Source: Branchiostoma belcheri (lineage: Eukaryota; Chordata; Leptocardii; Amphioxiformes; Branchiostomatidae). From it: a stretch of DNA of 64,000 bases. The notes beneath the pieces are model-generated. The model was not told the origin of the DNA and searched no databases. It saw nothing but the letters and a program-made list of their open reading frames with translations. The position numbers were made by a program, and so were the translations under genes. The stretch is taken from NCBI RefSeq assembly GCF_001625305.1, contig NW_017804653.1:323446-387445 (forward strand). The letters are read 5' to 3'. This document shows positions 20,893-31,344 of the stretch, one piece after another. How positions within the stretch are numbered: position 1 is the first letter of the stretch; the number at the start of each line of letters is the position of its first letter.

Positions 20893-23688
20893 TGTAATGA
20901 AGTCTGTCAGAAAACGAGGTATGACATTCAGCAACCTTCCAAGCCACTCAGTACCGCGGCCTAGACACCGCTTCTACTCGGCCTGCCAGCGACATAAGCG
21001 CCGGGTTAAATCCAGCCGGCCATCGGTGCAGTACTCCTGTGGGGCCGCCTACTACTACATGGGCCAGTTGGATTCGACGGGCTATTGCCGCCAGAAATCG
21101 ACCTGCCCCCGCAATATACTACTATCCAGGTTTGAGGAATTTTATTCACAATTTCTGATATCAAAGTGCATATGTGTATTCTGGGTGCCGGTGACCGTAC
21201 AGGGCGCCGGGCGCGGGTGGCCTCGCACTACGGGTCGGCTACCAACAACCGCCGGCTGCGCGGGGCCTTTCAACCCGCCGGAGACCTTCCGCAATTCCGT
21301 CAAATGTGACAATAGAAAGTTTATATCATGAAGTTGAGTTAGTTATCTATTTTTCCATAGAAATGTGGCAATGCCGGTTCTTTTTTTTTGGTTGTATTCC
21401 GCGATACGAGCTGTTTATACTGTGAGAATTGCCGTGCACTCTCAGTCGCCAGAAAAATGTGCATTCTGCAAACTCGGAGACCGTGAACTCACCGAAAAAT
21501 ACGACAAAAACTTCAACGTACGGCTTTTCTTTTCGGTGGGGTTTGTAGACAATTTAAAACGCATGACAGAGCCGATGAAAAGTTATTGAAAATACTTAGC
21601 GCTTTCTAGAAAAATAAACATTTGTGTTTTAAACAAGTAATATTGGTAACCCCCAAGAGACCCTAATTTCGGCCGTTCAAACCCGGAAGTGAGAAATCGG
21701 GACCACCTGTAACAGTTAGGAGATTTACCCCACTCGCGGATTCGGGCCATTTGGGAATGGCCAAACTTCAGAGACTCGAAAGGGGGTTTCAACTTTTTGC
21801 GGAATTTTTCAAATTATGACTTTTTCTGCGTGTTAACACACCAAAAACCGACTGTTTTATTTTTTGTAGATTTAAAGTAAAATAATGAGCCACAAGTTAT
21901 TGAAATTCTCGCGTTTTTAGAGACAAGAAAAATATTTTGTTTTTGAACTGAATTTCGATTCTCTACTTCTTAGGTTTCATTCTCTTGTCAATTACATGTA
22001 TGGATACAAAGAACAATTCATTTTACACACCATACTATGGGGTTTTTGTAGATGTAACCATTTTTTGAATGTTTTTGCACCTATTTCTAAACAGCAACTT
22101 GACAACAATACATGTATACTGTCACTCCGCCATCTTGGATGCGTTACGCCAAATTTACCCGGGTTTCACACTTTGTTTGATAGAATTCATGTCTGACGTT
22201 TCCTCATGACTACTATCTTGTGGCATTATGATAACCTTGAAGTGCAGTCCTCTGCTCAAGGCCGGCTTTCTTGTACACGCTGTTCGTTCTATCCCCGCCA
22301 TGTTGTAATACGTTGGTTCTATCTAATCTCCAAGCAGATGTTGGTCTCCAAGCAGATGTTGGGAGGCTGTCAAAACATTTTCCTAGCTGTCTAGTTTCTG
22401 TCAAACTATCTTCCACTAAGTTAGAGAGTGTCACTACTAGTATATTACTGTTACTATATACTGCACTATATTAGAAAGATTCTAGCCTTCTGATAAAGGA
22501 TGAAAATGAACGATTCTAGACCTTCTGAAAGAAATCCATGGAAGTGGATGGGGTATTAGGGAAAATCCTCCAGCATATTAATTAATTAATCCAAAGTTTC
22601 TGTATCATTCAATGCTTGCATGGCCCAATTTCTTAAAATTTTTCTCTCCTGACTTGAGTTGTCCAGGTTTCCTGCCAAGACGTAATACTTAAGTGCTCAA
22701 GTCTTATTAAATAACATATTTTCAATCGGTTGTAACAGCAGTACAATATCAATGGCAAACAGCCTGAATAGCCTGACTTACATGTACAAGGCAAAAAAAA
22801 CATGATACAAACGATACAAACGTGCTTTTTTCATCCTCATTTATTCACTAAGTAACAAGTTACATGGCCTTACTGACATTAGTGCTTCATTTAATATACC
22901 TTTAAGACTAATGATAATGATAATAAATGGTTTATTGGCCAAACATCACCTGTGCAATCGCAGCCTTATAGTGCTGAATTGATGCAGGGTTTACATTCAG
23001 ATGATACAAATGGTAATAATGCACATAATAATACACATGTGTTTGTTCCACATTTTTTGTGGAACTGCCGTAAGGGTCTGTGTGGCTGCCATTCGGCGCC
23101 ACAGGGTAACCTTAATACGGCTTTCCCCAACCGAAGTTAGGTACCCATTCACACCTGGGTGGAGTGAGGAAAGTCCGTGTAAAGTGCCTTTCTCAGGGAC
23201 ACAACGTCGGGCGCATGTCCAGACGTGCCCCCGGTACAACTCGGAATCGAACCTGGGTCTCCCGGTTCACAGTCGAATGATCTACATGTACCACTACGCC
23301 GCCCAACGTCACCCTAATGCAAGAATAAACAACTTAAGTGTGACCTACACATTTGAGTTGATATGGAAGTATGAAAAAGATGAATAAATTCCAAACAATA
23401 TATGACGCTGTCATATTTTCCTCTTTACGGTTGGTAATTAAGCATGCAAAAATCATTCACCAGTGTCTAAATTATAACAATATCTTTTTATGATCATCTC
23501 ACATAACCACAAATTACTCAATTTAAGTGTTGACATTAGAAAGTTCTGAACAAAAACCAGTCTCCTAATATATGTCTTAAGACCACCAAGGTTACTTGTA
23601 GCCACCAGTAAAATAATCAATGGTGTCTAGCAGTAATAGTATCTAGAAGAGGCATTGGAATGGAAACTATTCCAGCCTATTTCAGAAC
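20893..23688 (-). repeat. Right arm of the ~6.5-kb palindrome
   Basis: Reverse complement of the left arm from AGTCTGTCAGAAAACGAGG (20899) to CAGCCTATTTCAGAAC (about 23688). It differs by an added block at about 22910-23330, which includes a SINE, in place of about 150 bp of the left arm (17570-17720). No target duplication is evident at the outer ends. Confidence 0.85.
23060..23305 (-). mobile_element. tRNA-derived SINE, antisense, inside the palindrome arm
   Basis: Minus strand from 23305: GGCGGCGTAGTGGTACATG (box A), GGGAGACCCAGGTTCGATTC (box B), then GAAAGGCACTTTACACGGAC in the body, as in the other SINEs of the window. Absent from the left arm, so it arrived after the inverted duplication formed. 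Confidence 0.65.
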
Positions 23689-23765
23689 CAATTTCTACCT
23701 GTAGATTATGTTTTGTCCAGGCTAGGCATTTAGCAGGTTTCTATTTCATTGTACCATCTAGCTAT

Positions 23766-23992
23766 GGTGACCAGGGACAAGACTGTTTGGCTATTTGTAG
23801 CTTGTGTTCAGGAACAGGGATGTTTGGCTATGTGCGGATGGCGTTCAGCACCAAGGACAGGCGATGTACCATCTAACTATATATATAATGGTGACCAGGG
23901 ACAAGACTGTTTGGCTATTTGTAGCTTGTGTTCAGGAACAGGGATGTTTGGCTATGTGCGGATGGCGTTCAGCACCAAGGACAGGCGTTGAA
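23766..23992 (+). repeat. 124-bp tandem duplication carrying two RE1-like sites
   Basis: Two near-identical units start at 23766 and 23890 (GGTGACCAGGGACAAGACTG...). Each ends in GGATGGCGTTCAGCACCAAG then GACAGGCG. The RE1-like cores TTCAGCACCAAGGACAG are at 23844-23860 and 23968-23984. Open frames across the duplication are incidental. Confidence 0.85.
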
Positions 23993-24199
23993 CTGGTTTG
24001 TTACATTTTTAACATGTCCTTGTAGTCCCCTTCAAGAAGAGTGTTGATATCAATGTTCTACCGAGTGGCACGTCACAGTTTTCGTTTAAACGTTAGAAAA
24101 AGAGAGAAAAAAGACAAAATGTGCGCTTCTACCCAGAAATGATTTAATTATCTTTATTCAAATTATTGGCTCAGGAGTAACAGGTGGGAACTACCCATG

Positions 24200-24304
24200 A
24201 GTCCATGCGAGCTCACAAGTTCCAAGATGGCGGCTGAACATGGAGTGGGAGAAATTTCTGCTGAAACTTCGTCCTTGGAAGACGACAAACGTCTGATTTA
24301 GGAG
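24200..24304 (+). promoter_or_regulatory. Possible promoter/first exon with a YY1-like motif
   Basis: CCAAGATGGCGGCTGAACATGG (here split: CCAAGATGGCGGC at 24224) is the form of a YY1-type site over a start codon. A 24-codon frame from this ATG ends in TAG just before GAG|GTGAGAAG, a good donor at about 24304. It could be the first exon of an unknown or non-coding transcript on the plus strand. No protein family recognised. Confidence 0.25.
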
Positions 24305-24617
24305 GTGAGAAGTACACAACTTTGTTCTCTGCATTCTTGTGACCACTTTTGGGCAGTTTTGTGAGGAAAGACGCCGTAACAACATAGAAATATGCCCGAG
24401 TTTTCTAAGCATTGTGGCGTGGCATACACGAGGGCGCACATGAGCTAGAAAGATTTGCATAATAATCTATATTTAACCAGAGATAATTTAGTCCAAAGAC
24501 ATCACGCAGAGTTTCGTTTAACCCCGCCCAGTTTGAGTTATATCAAGGAGCTCTAAATTCCGTAGTGACATTTCACGCAACAAAAGTAACAGTATTTGGG
24601 GAAAGTTTTACCGAGTA

Positions 24618-24724
24618 TAGCCGCGGCGACTGTTGCAGGGCTTCTCTTGCTTGCAGTCTTTTACAGTAGCCCTAACAGTAAAAGACTGCAAGCAAGAGAA
24701 GCCCTGCAACAGTCGCCGCGGCTA
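24618..24724. mobile_element. Perfect hairpin MITE, 47-bp arms, 9-bp target duplication
   Basis: The arms 24618-24664 and 24678-24724 are perfectly complementary over 47 bp with a 13-nt loop. The ends are TAGCCGCGGC / GCCGCGGCTA, and the element is flanked by a perfect 9-bp direct repeat, TACCGAGTA (24609-24617, 24725-24733). A 9-bp duplication is typical of Mutator-like elements. The perfect arms suggest a recent insertion. Confidence 0.8.
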
Positions 24725-25106
24725 TACCGAGTAATACTTACTAAATGACACCCAATTTTCGCACCCAAATAATTTTGAGTTGTACATTTTCTGACAATGA
24801 GTATATTTTAGGACTACAAGTCTAGTATTCAGGGCATGCATAACATCTAAGTGTCAGAAAAATTATGAGTCCTTTCATGTAACGTTATTTATAGTTTTCT
24901 TAATCTTTCAAGATTTTTAAGTTGGCAAAATAGTATAGAACTTCAGACTGAAAGGTACAGTGCAAGTATTGTTGACATTCTACTTTATTTTAACCTGTGC
25001 ACCCTAACCTTTTTCTAGTATTATGTATCATGAATGTTTCATGAATATACATGGATTTGTTTGGTTGTATTTCAATGGTCTTGCAAGTATTTTTGTCATG
25101 TTACAT

Positions 25107-25572
25107 CAGGCCTCGAAATTAACTTTTTTTACTATTGTCCCAGAATTGTCCCGAACATACATTTCAATTGTCCCGCACTGAGGATGGACTGTCCCATCCT
25201 GCTTTTCAGGAAATAAGTTTATGACAACAATAAGAAAACAACGACAACTGAATTTGTCCACTTTATTTGTTAATGTTCATCATTTTTCCCAGACTGTAGG
25301 GAAATACATGATAGTATCATATGAGCGGCACCATCTTCGAGGCCCCCATCCCCAACTTTTGGAATTCCTGATTGGTCAAATTTAAATGTTTGTCATAGTA
25401 TTATGGGCTGCCAGCGGCCCCCAGCAAGATGGCTGGATCACGTTCCTAAATGACGTGGACAGTCTCAGAATTTTTCAATTGTCCCGAAATTGTCCCGAAA
25501 TGTAATTTGAATTGTCCCGAGCTGAAAATTTAGTGTCATTTGACACTGAGACAATGTTAATTTCGAGCCCTG
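25107..25572. mobile_element. hAT-like MITE with 6-bp target duplication
   Basis: Ends CAGGCCTCGAAATTAAC and GTTAATTTCGAGCCCTG, flanked by TTACAT (25101-25106, 25573-25578). Both subterminal regions carry repeats of AATTGTCCCGAAATTGTCCC type. No transposase. Confidence 0.75.
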
Positions 25573-25984
25573 TTACATTGCTTTTTACCCTTTCAAGAAA
25601 TTCAGATTCTTGTCAAACTGCATTGTTTCCTTACTGGTCCAAACTAAGGATTTTCATGCCTGATTCATATATAGTTTGCTGGCTATGATAGTATGATGTT
25701 TCTGTAGCTGGCAATATTCTGTCAACATTTATTTTAACTTGTCATATGAATTGTTTTGATGACAATGATAATTATGTTATGTGAGGTGACTTTTTATGTG
25801 ATTGTTGTTTGGTCATGATATTCTCATGTGAATATTACATCTTATATCTTGTTTATTCATGGCATACATGTTCTGTGAACATTGCGTCCTGGAGATCCTA
25901 TATTAGTAAGTGCACACTCTATGAGTATGACTGATGCATGTATCTTTGGCCTGTAATTTTTCTGAATGTGTATTTCTTTTACAG

Positions 25985-26229
25985 CCTAGGTTTGGGAAGC
26001 TGATACTGTATACCTGACCATGTGGGACCTGTCCATGCTCCTGTGTGTGCTGTGGGACCTGTCAGCTATCCTGTGTACCTGTCCTGGAGGACCTGTCTGT
26101 GTTCCTGTTGGACCTGTGCACCGGATCACATTCCAGGAGGATCTGTGTTCCTGTCTATTCCAGGAGGATGTACCTGTGTTTCTGAGGGACCTGTCGCCAG
26201 CTACGAGACAAGAGAACATCGGACTTGAC
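25985..26229 (+). other. Exon-like stretch with degenerate GGACCTGT repeats
   Basis: Bounded by an acceptor-like TTCTTTTACAG (25984) and a donor-like GACC|GTGAGT (26229). Inside are irregular copies of GTGGGACCTGTC / GGAGGACCTGTC / GTTGGACCTGTG. A 94-codon frame runs through but reads on past the donor and has no motif. It may be an exon of the same unknown transcript as 24200-24304; AATAAA signals lie at about 27047 and 27059. Speculative. Confidence 0.25.
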
Positions 26230-26230
26230 C

Positions 26231-27840
26231 GTGAGTTTCCTTTTCTTTATAGAACTCTTTCAAAATGGGGTCTGCATGCCGCAATGCGTAATCGCTCGTT
26301 TTAGGTTTGCATAATGTGAAGCTGGGTCGTTCTTTTTACCATTTAAACGTAAATAATCTGCATTAAAAAATCGAGCCTGTACAAGTGACACCCAATATGG
26401 GGTTGCTGCTTTGCAGAATTTTGTGCCTTGCCATTTGAATTTGCATAATTGGTGGTCAAAAAATTCGGACTTAACATCAAATGTAATCTACGTGTTTTAA
26501 GCAAACAGCTCGCACGAATGAAGAGTAAATCGTGGTCGCTGCCTTCCAGAATTTAGCGCAAAGCGTGATCAGGACACCCCATGCAGACCCTTAAAAATGA
26601 CAATGAAAGATGTCGGGAAAGGGCATGTTTGCGATCCTTTGAATTTCTAGTTTAAATCACTTGTATTATTGAAACTGGCCCTCCCTTCTATATTTGTTGT
26701 CATTTCTGACAGAGTTCACATTTCTTATACTAATATCTAGGTTAAGGTTGTGACTAACATTTTGTCGATATGCCGGAGAACAAAATACATTTTCCTATTG
26801 AAGAGAGCACTTGCAATATTGTCTGTTGTTTCATTCTGTATTGCAATGGGATGTTTTCAGAAGCATTTGTGATCAAAGTGTTTTCCCTGGTATCCTCTTC
26901 ATGATCCACATCGAATTCCTTCCTTTTCATAAACCATTTCCAAAATGAAAATTGTCCTTCATATGAAGAAAACATATTAATCTAAACAATCAGGAAAGCA
27001 TCAATGTTTAGGGATGAATATTGTGTAAATGTAAAATGTTAAGTTGGAATAAAGCTGGAATAAAGAGACCTTTTCATGATGATCGTGATTTTTATTTACT
27101 GGTGTTGAGATGCATGCAAGTTTTGGCACTTTCATGGTAGCTCACAGTATTGTTTAATTATTGTTAAAGTAACAAGTGATATGAAACATATGACAGTACA
27201 AAATGACAGTACAAAGTCACAAATTTCTTGTATCCAGAACATAAATTCAAAAATTGTTGTGGTTCATAAAATTATGAGAAAGCTATGATTAACATTTTTG
27301 AAGTCTTTCCTGAAATTGTCCATTAACTTTAACATGATTTTAAGTTCTAAATCTGTAAAAATTTTAAGATAACATGTAATTTGGTAATTTGCTCACAATT
27401 TTGACTTTGCAAAAAGCATACAAATCTAAAGTCTGACCCTGATTTACCTGAAATTCAATACGTTGTCTACTGTTCTGCAATGTGTCTAAGGATAGGTGAA
27501 ACACAATCAAGATTATTCATATTAACATAATTTACAAAAAACACAAGGTATTCATACATGTAGGCATTCCATAATGTTTTATTTCAAAACAACTGCAGTA
27601 CTAGTATGTAATTACTGCATGTTACATTTGATATCATTCAAATACAATTTTGTCCATGATGAAGTGGATTTCAGGGAAATACATTGATCACATAATGATT
27701 GCTGGAAGTGTGTCCTATTTCTTTCCAGAAAATGTAGAAAGGCAATGTTGTGCTTTCTTTGTGTAGAGTGAATGTACTACAGGTAAGCTGTGTGTGATGT
27801 TTGAAAGAGAGGAATTGAGTTAAGGAATCAGCAACATAAA
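26231..27840. other. Unassigned AT-rich interval
   Basis: No exon, RNA or repeat ends I can support. Two AATAAA motifs near 27047 and 27059 could end a plus-strand transcript. Confidence 0.4.
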
Positions 27841-27926
27841 ATTGCATTCTGTTTATTTCGCAAGGCTTAAATACAGTTAAGTTGGCTTTACTTTAAATGT
27901 AGTTATATCATAGATGCTTTAGATAG

Positions 27927-28138
27927 TTAAACAATAAACAAAACTTTAGACAGATCTGGAGTTCCAGTGAGGGTTTTTGAAAGTCCAGTGTCCAGCAGGT
28001 ACGGCCGTGATGGTGAGGTGGATCTCCTTCCCCTACACTTTATGGTCTCTGCAAAAAAATTACCAAATTCCAAAACATTTAAATCAACATCTCTCTTTGG
28101 CTTGTTTTCTTCCAAAAGATCTACAGTTTTTACCTTGA
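27927..28138 (-). CDS. Probable terminal exon of an unrecognised gene
   Basis: On the minus strand a frame of about 70 codons runs from an acceptor-like TTCAAG (28139) to TAA at 27927. It begins VKTVDLLEENKPKRD, has GNFFAETIKCRGRRSTS in the middle and TGTPDLSKVLFIV at the end. The charged N-part followed by a Ser/Pro/Thr-rich C-part looks like real coding sequence. A polyadenylation signal on the same strand (AATAAA, plus-strand TTTATT at about 27850) lies just downstream. I do not recognise the family. An in-frame ATG at 28145 could also be a start. Its gene may begin at 36153, but no continuous exon chain is proven. Confidence 0.4.
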
Positions 28139-28930
28139 AGTTCATGATTTAGGAGCAAGGGAGCATAAGTACGGACATTTAAAAACTGAGCAACACTTAG
28201 TAAAGACAAGTTTACAAAAGTCATGACTCTAACACATTTTGTTCAGCAAGGGTGGCTATAAAATGACAACACTCATTTCTTCTTCCTTAGAAAACCAGAA
28301 AACTTGCAAAATAATGTTGTCAAAATGACAATTTCTTGTCTTATATGCGGGTGCATCTAAACTTTACGACCAGCTTACTTGGGTTGTAACAGAAGTTACA
28401 GAACTCTCAAAACCTGCAGCTATAGTTTCTTCCAAATTATCAACAAAACGTAGTGTTTTCGTGTAACATTAGTAAGCAAAGTAGAAAATTAAAGAAAGCA
28501 ATGATATGATTTTAGTGATTTAGCTCATATCTAGTCTTAGAGTGGCGACTTTTTTCACATTTGAATGAGAACAAGCCTTTTAGATAAGAGGATTACACTC
28601 TCAAAATGGCTTAAAATTCAACTGGAGTCATTTCTTTTAAGGTAGTACAAATGAAAGACTTTTAGTACAGAACACAGTTGCAGTGAAATGTAGCAACTTG
28701 TGGAAATTTTAGGTAGTGTAACAAACATTATAACTGTAGACAGACTGTTGCAGTGAGAGGTTAACACATTATTGTAAAAGCTTCTCCGTTAAAATGTAGC
28801 CTGCATTCAAGTCGCGGAAGTTAAGTACTAGTTTATCTTCATGGAAAGAAATTTAGAACTTAAACAATGACAGGAAATAATGGGTGTAGTTTTGTTTTGC
28901 TGATTCCTTTTGAAGTCATGTAGATAACAT

Positions 28931-29377
28931 GTTATCACTGTTAACAAATACATGTAGCAATTCAACTCTCCTGTTCCAAAATCCAGGCCTAGTCTCAAGC
29001 TCATCAAATAAAGTCTGTCAGCGTTACATTACTGTCAAACTCTACGAGATAATCAACACGAGACGAGCCCTGCATTTTGCAACAGGAGGTTAGAACTGCT
29101 AGCCTGGGTGCCATCCTATTTGTATGCCAGGGTTCGCATTATACTCCCCAAAAAATATTATAAAATGTATGGGAGCCCCAGCATACAAATAAGATGGCAC
29201 CCAGGCTAGCAGTTCTAACCTCCTGTTGTAAAATGCAGGGCTCGTCTCGTGTTGATTATCTTGTAGAGATTGACAGTAATATAACGCTGACAGACTTTAT
29301 TTGATGAGCTTGAGACTAGGCCTGGATTTTGGAACAGGAGAGTTGAATTGCTACATGTATTTGTTAACCGTGATAAC
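28931..29377. mobile_element. 447-bp palindromic (foldback) element
   Basis: GTTATCACTGTTAACAAATA at the left recurs inverted at the right end with a mismatch. The arms (about 195 bp each) share CTCTCCTGTTCCAAAATCCA, AAGTCTGTCAGCG and GCTAGCCTGGGTGCCATC. The centre (about 29126-29182) is unpaired. No coding capacity; target duplication not clear. Confidence 0.75.
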
Positions 29378-29679
29378 AAGGTTTGTCATGCAATTCAACA
29401 CAATTCCTCTATTTCTGTATGTGGGTTCACTCATAATTTTCAAACAAACACTTTGCACACTTACACTTAAACTCCCAAACACAAATAGTCACACTCATCA
29501 GGCCAACCTCCCCAAACATTACTTTTTCCATCAAAAAAAATTGCCCTCACAAAATTTGTCTTGTTGAATGGCAAATTGCCCACAAATTTGCTTCAGATTT
29601 GTTTGAACATAAATTTGCCCAATATTTTGATTGTTTTGTTATGGTTCTTTTTCATGTAAATTTTTTTCATGTAAATTTT

Positions 29680-30346
29680 CCCGCCAAAAAAAAAGCTAAG
29701 TGGGACCCTCACCTGTTTAGTTAATTGGATTAAATTTTCCCGCCAAAAAACTTAGTATATACACCACTCTAACCTTGAACTTGTGCCCCCCTCCCCACAC
29801 CTACCTTCTCCCACAGTAGTTACACTGTTCCAACACTTCAGACGTCTTTGGACATGTCACTTCTCCAAACATGTAGTCACCACACTCTGCTACCCAAACA
29901 CTTCCTTGATCGAGTGTAGTTTTTCAGTCACATTAGACTTTAGAGTGATCTCATGCTCTCCTGCCGAGTCAATTGCACTGGTATACTGATGTTTCGAAGC
30001 ATCAATGTCTCCCAAAAAGACATCCCACGGGGAGTACACTTAGTGCATTGACCGACCAGGAGAGCAAGCGATCATTTCTAAAGTCTAATGTGACTAAAAA
30101 ACTACACTCGATCAAGGAAGTGTTTGGGTAGTAGAGTGTGGTGACTACATGTTTGGAGAAGTGACATGTCCAAAGACGTCTGAAGTGTTGGAACAGTGTA
30201 ACTACTGTGGGAGAAGGTAGGTGTGGGGAGGGGGGTGCACAAGTTCAAGGTTAGAGTGGTGTATATACTAAGTTTTTTGGCGGGAAAATTTAATCCAATT
30301 AATTAACCAGGTGAGGGTCCCAATTAGCTTTTTTTTGGCAGGAAAA
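29680..30346. mobile_element. ~667-bp palindromic (foldback) element
   Basis: The left arm starts with CCCGCCAAAAAAAAAGCTAA and GGGACCCTCACCTG; the right arm ends with their complements. Inner blocks (CTTCTCCAAACATGTAGTCA, TTGATCGAGTGTAGTTTTT) pair across a centre near 30013. Only small differences separate the arms. A partial, single-arm relative lies at 33705-33990. Confidence 0.8.
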
Positions 30347-31090
30347 AGGAATCAGGGTGAAATTGATGTGGCCAGCTAAGATATCAAGTTTTTTGGCTGG
30401 TAAATTTAAGTGTAAAGGTCCAAAGAAGTGATGGAAAAGTTTAAGTAACATACTGTGGGAGAAGTGTGGGGAGGGGGCCACAAGTCCAATTTGGGGGCAA
30501 TTTCGCATATTCCACTACACAATGATTTAAGCGACAGGCAAGTTTTTTTGGCGGAAAAAGTGTTTGGAGATTTTAAGTGTGAAGGGCCAAGCTACAATTT
30601 TGGGGCAATTTGGTACATTCAACTAAACAATACAAAGTATTAAAGTGGCAGGCAAGTTTTTTTTATGGACAAACGTGTTTGGAGAAGGTCCTGGAAGCTA
30701 CAATTTGGGGGTAATTTGGTACATTCAACTACAGTCAATACAAAGAATTACAGGGACTGGCTAAGATACTTGGAATTTAAGCGGCAGGCAAGTTTTTTTG
30801 CAGAAAAACGTGTTTGAGAAAGTGTGAAGCTCCATGCAAGAATTTTGAGCCAAAGGTCCAGGGAATTAAAGCGGCTGGCGGGAAAATTTCTATCAACGTG
30901 TTTGGGGAATTCAAGTTAAGGTCCAAAGCAACAATTTTGTTTAGATTCAACCTACACAATACAAAGAATTTTTCAGCCACTCGGAATTAAAGGCAAGACG
31001 GTTGGCAAAAAAAGTTTTTTGGTGGAAAAATTTTGGGGCTGTTCAACTACAACGCAATACGAAGAATTTTTCAGTTGGTATTTTTGTCAA
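30347..31090 (+). repeat. Degenerate tandem repeat next to the palindrome
   Basis: Five or so diverged units with GGCAAGTTTTTTTGGCGG, AAAACGTGTTTGG, AAGCTACAATTTTGGGG and TTCAACTACACAATACAAAG, roughly 100-150 bp apart. Similar pieces in reverse lie at 29440-29670, so the palindrome may be the core of a larger, decayed inverted structure. Confidence 0.6.
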
Positions 31091-31269
31091 ATTTGGCTAT
31101 GATAAATGTTTAATGGCTCCTCACAGAAAAGTGGCATGCAGACCCTCAGTCAGAGTAGAAAACTGGGCAAAGGAGAGAAGAGAGAAATGCGAGTGCATGT
31201 GTGTGCACCTGAAGGCATGTGAAGTGTTGTCTTGTGTTAACAAAGAAAACATACTCACACCTCCCCATC

Positions 31270-31340
31270 TTCTTTCACACAGCTGAGCTGCCAATAGAAG
31301 TCTTGTTCTTCCTTCCACTCAGTCCGGTCTCCGGGTCCAC
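31270..31340 (-). other. Exon-like stretch, minus strand
   Basis: After an acceptor-like CTATCTTCAAG (31341) one frame reads CGPGDRTEWKEEQDFYW and on to QLSCVKEDGE before a GTGTGAGT donor-like site near 31258. Cysteine-bearing and free of stops, but short; it could be an exon of the gene starting at 36153. Confidence 0.3.
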
Positions 31341-31344
31341 ATCT

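Noticed and set aside
26030-26060. CTGTCCATGCTCCTG as another RE1-like site
   Set aside because: Three mismatches in the CAGCACC half-site; it belongs to a GGACCTGT repeat.
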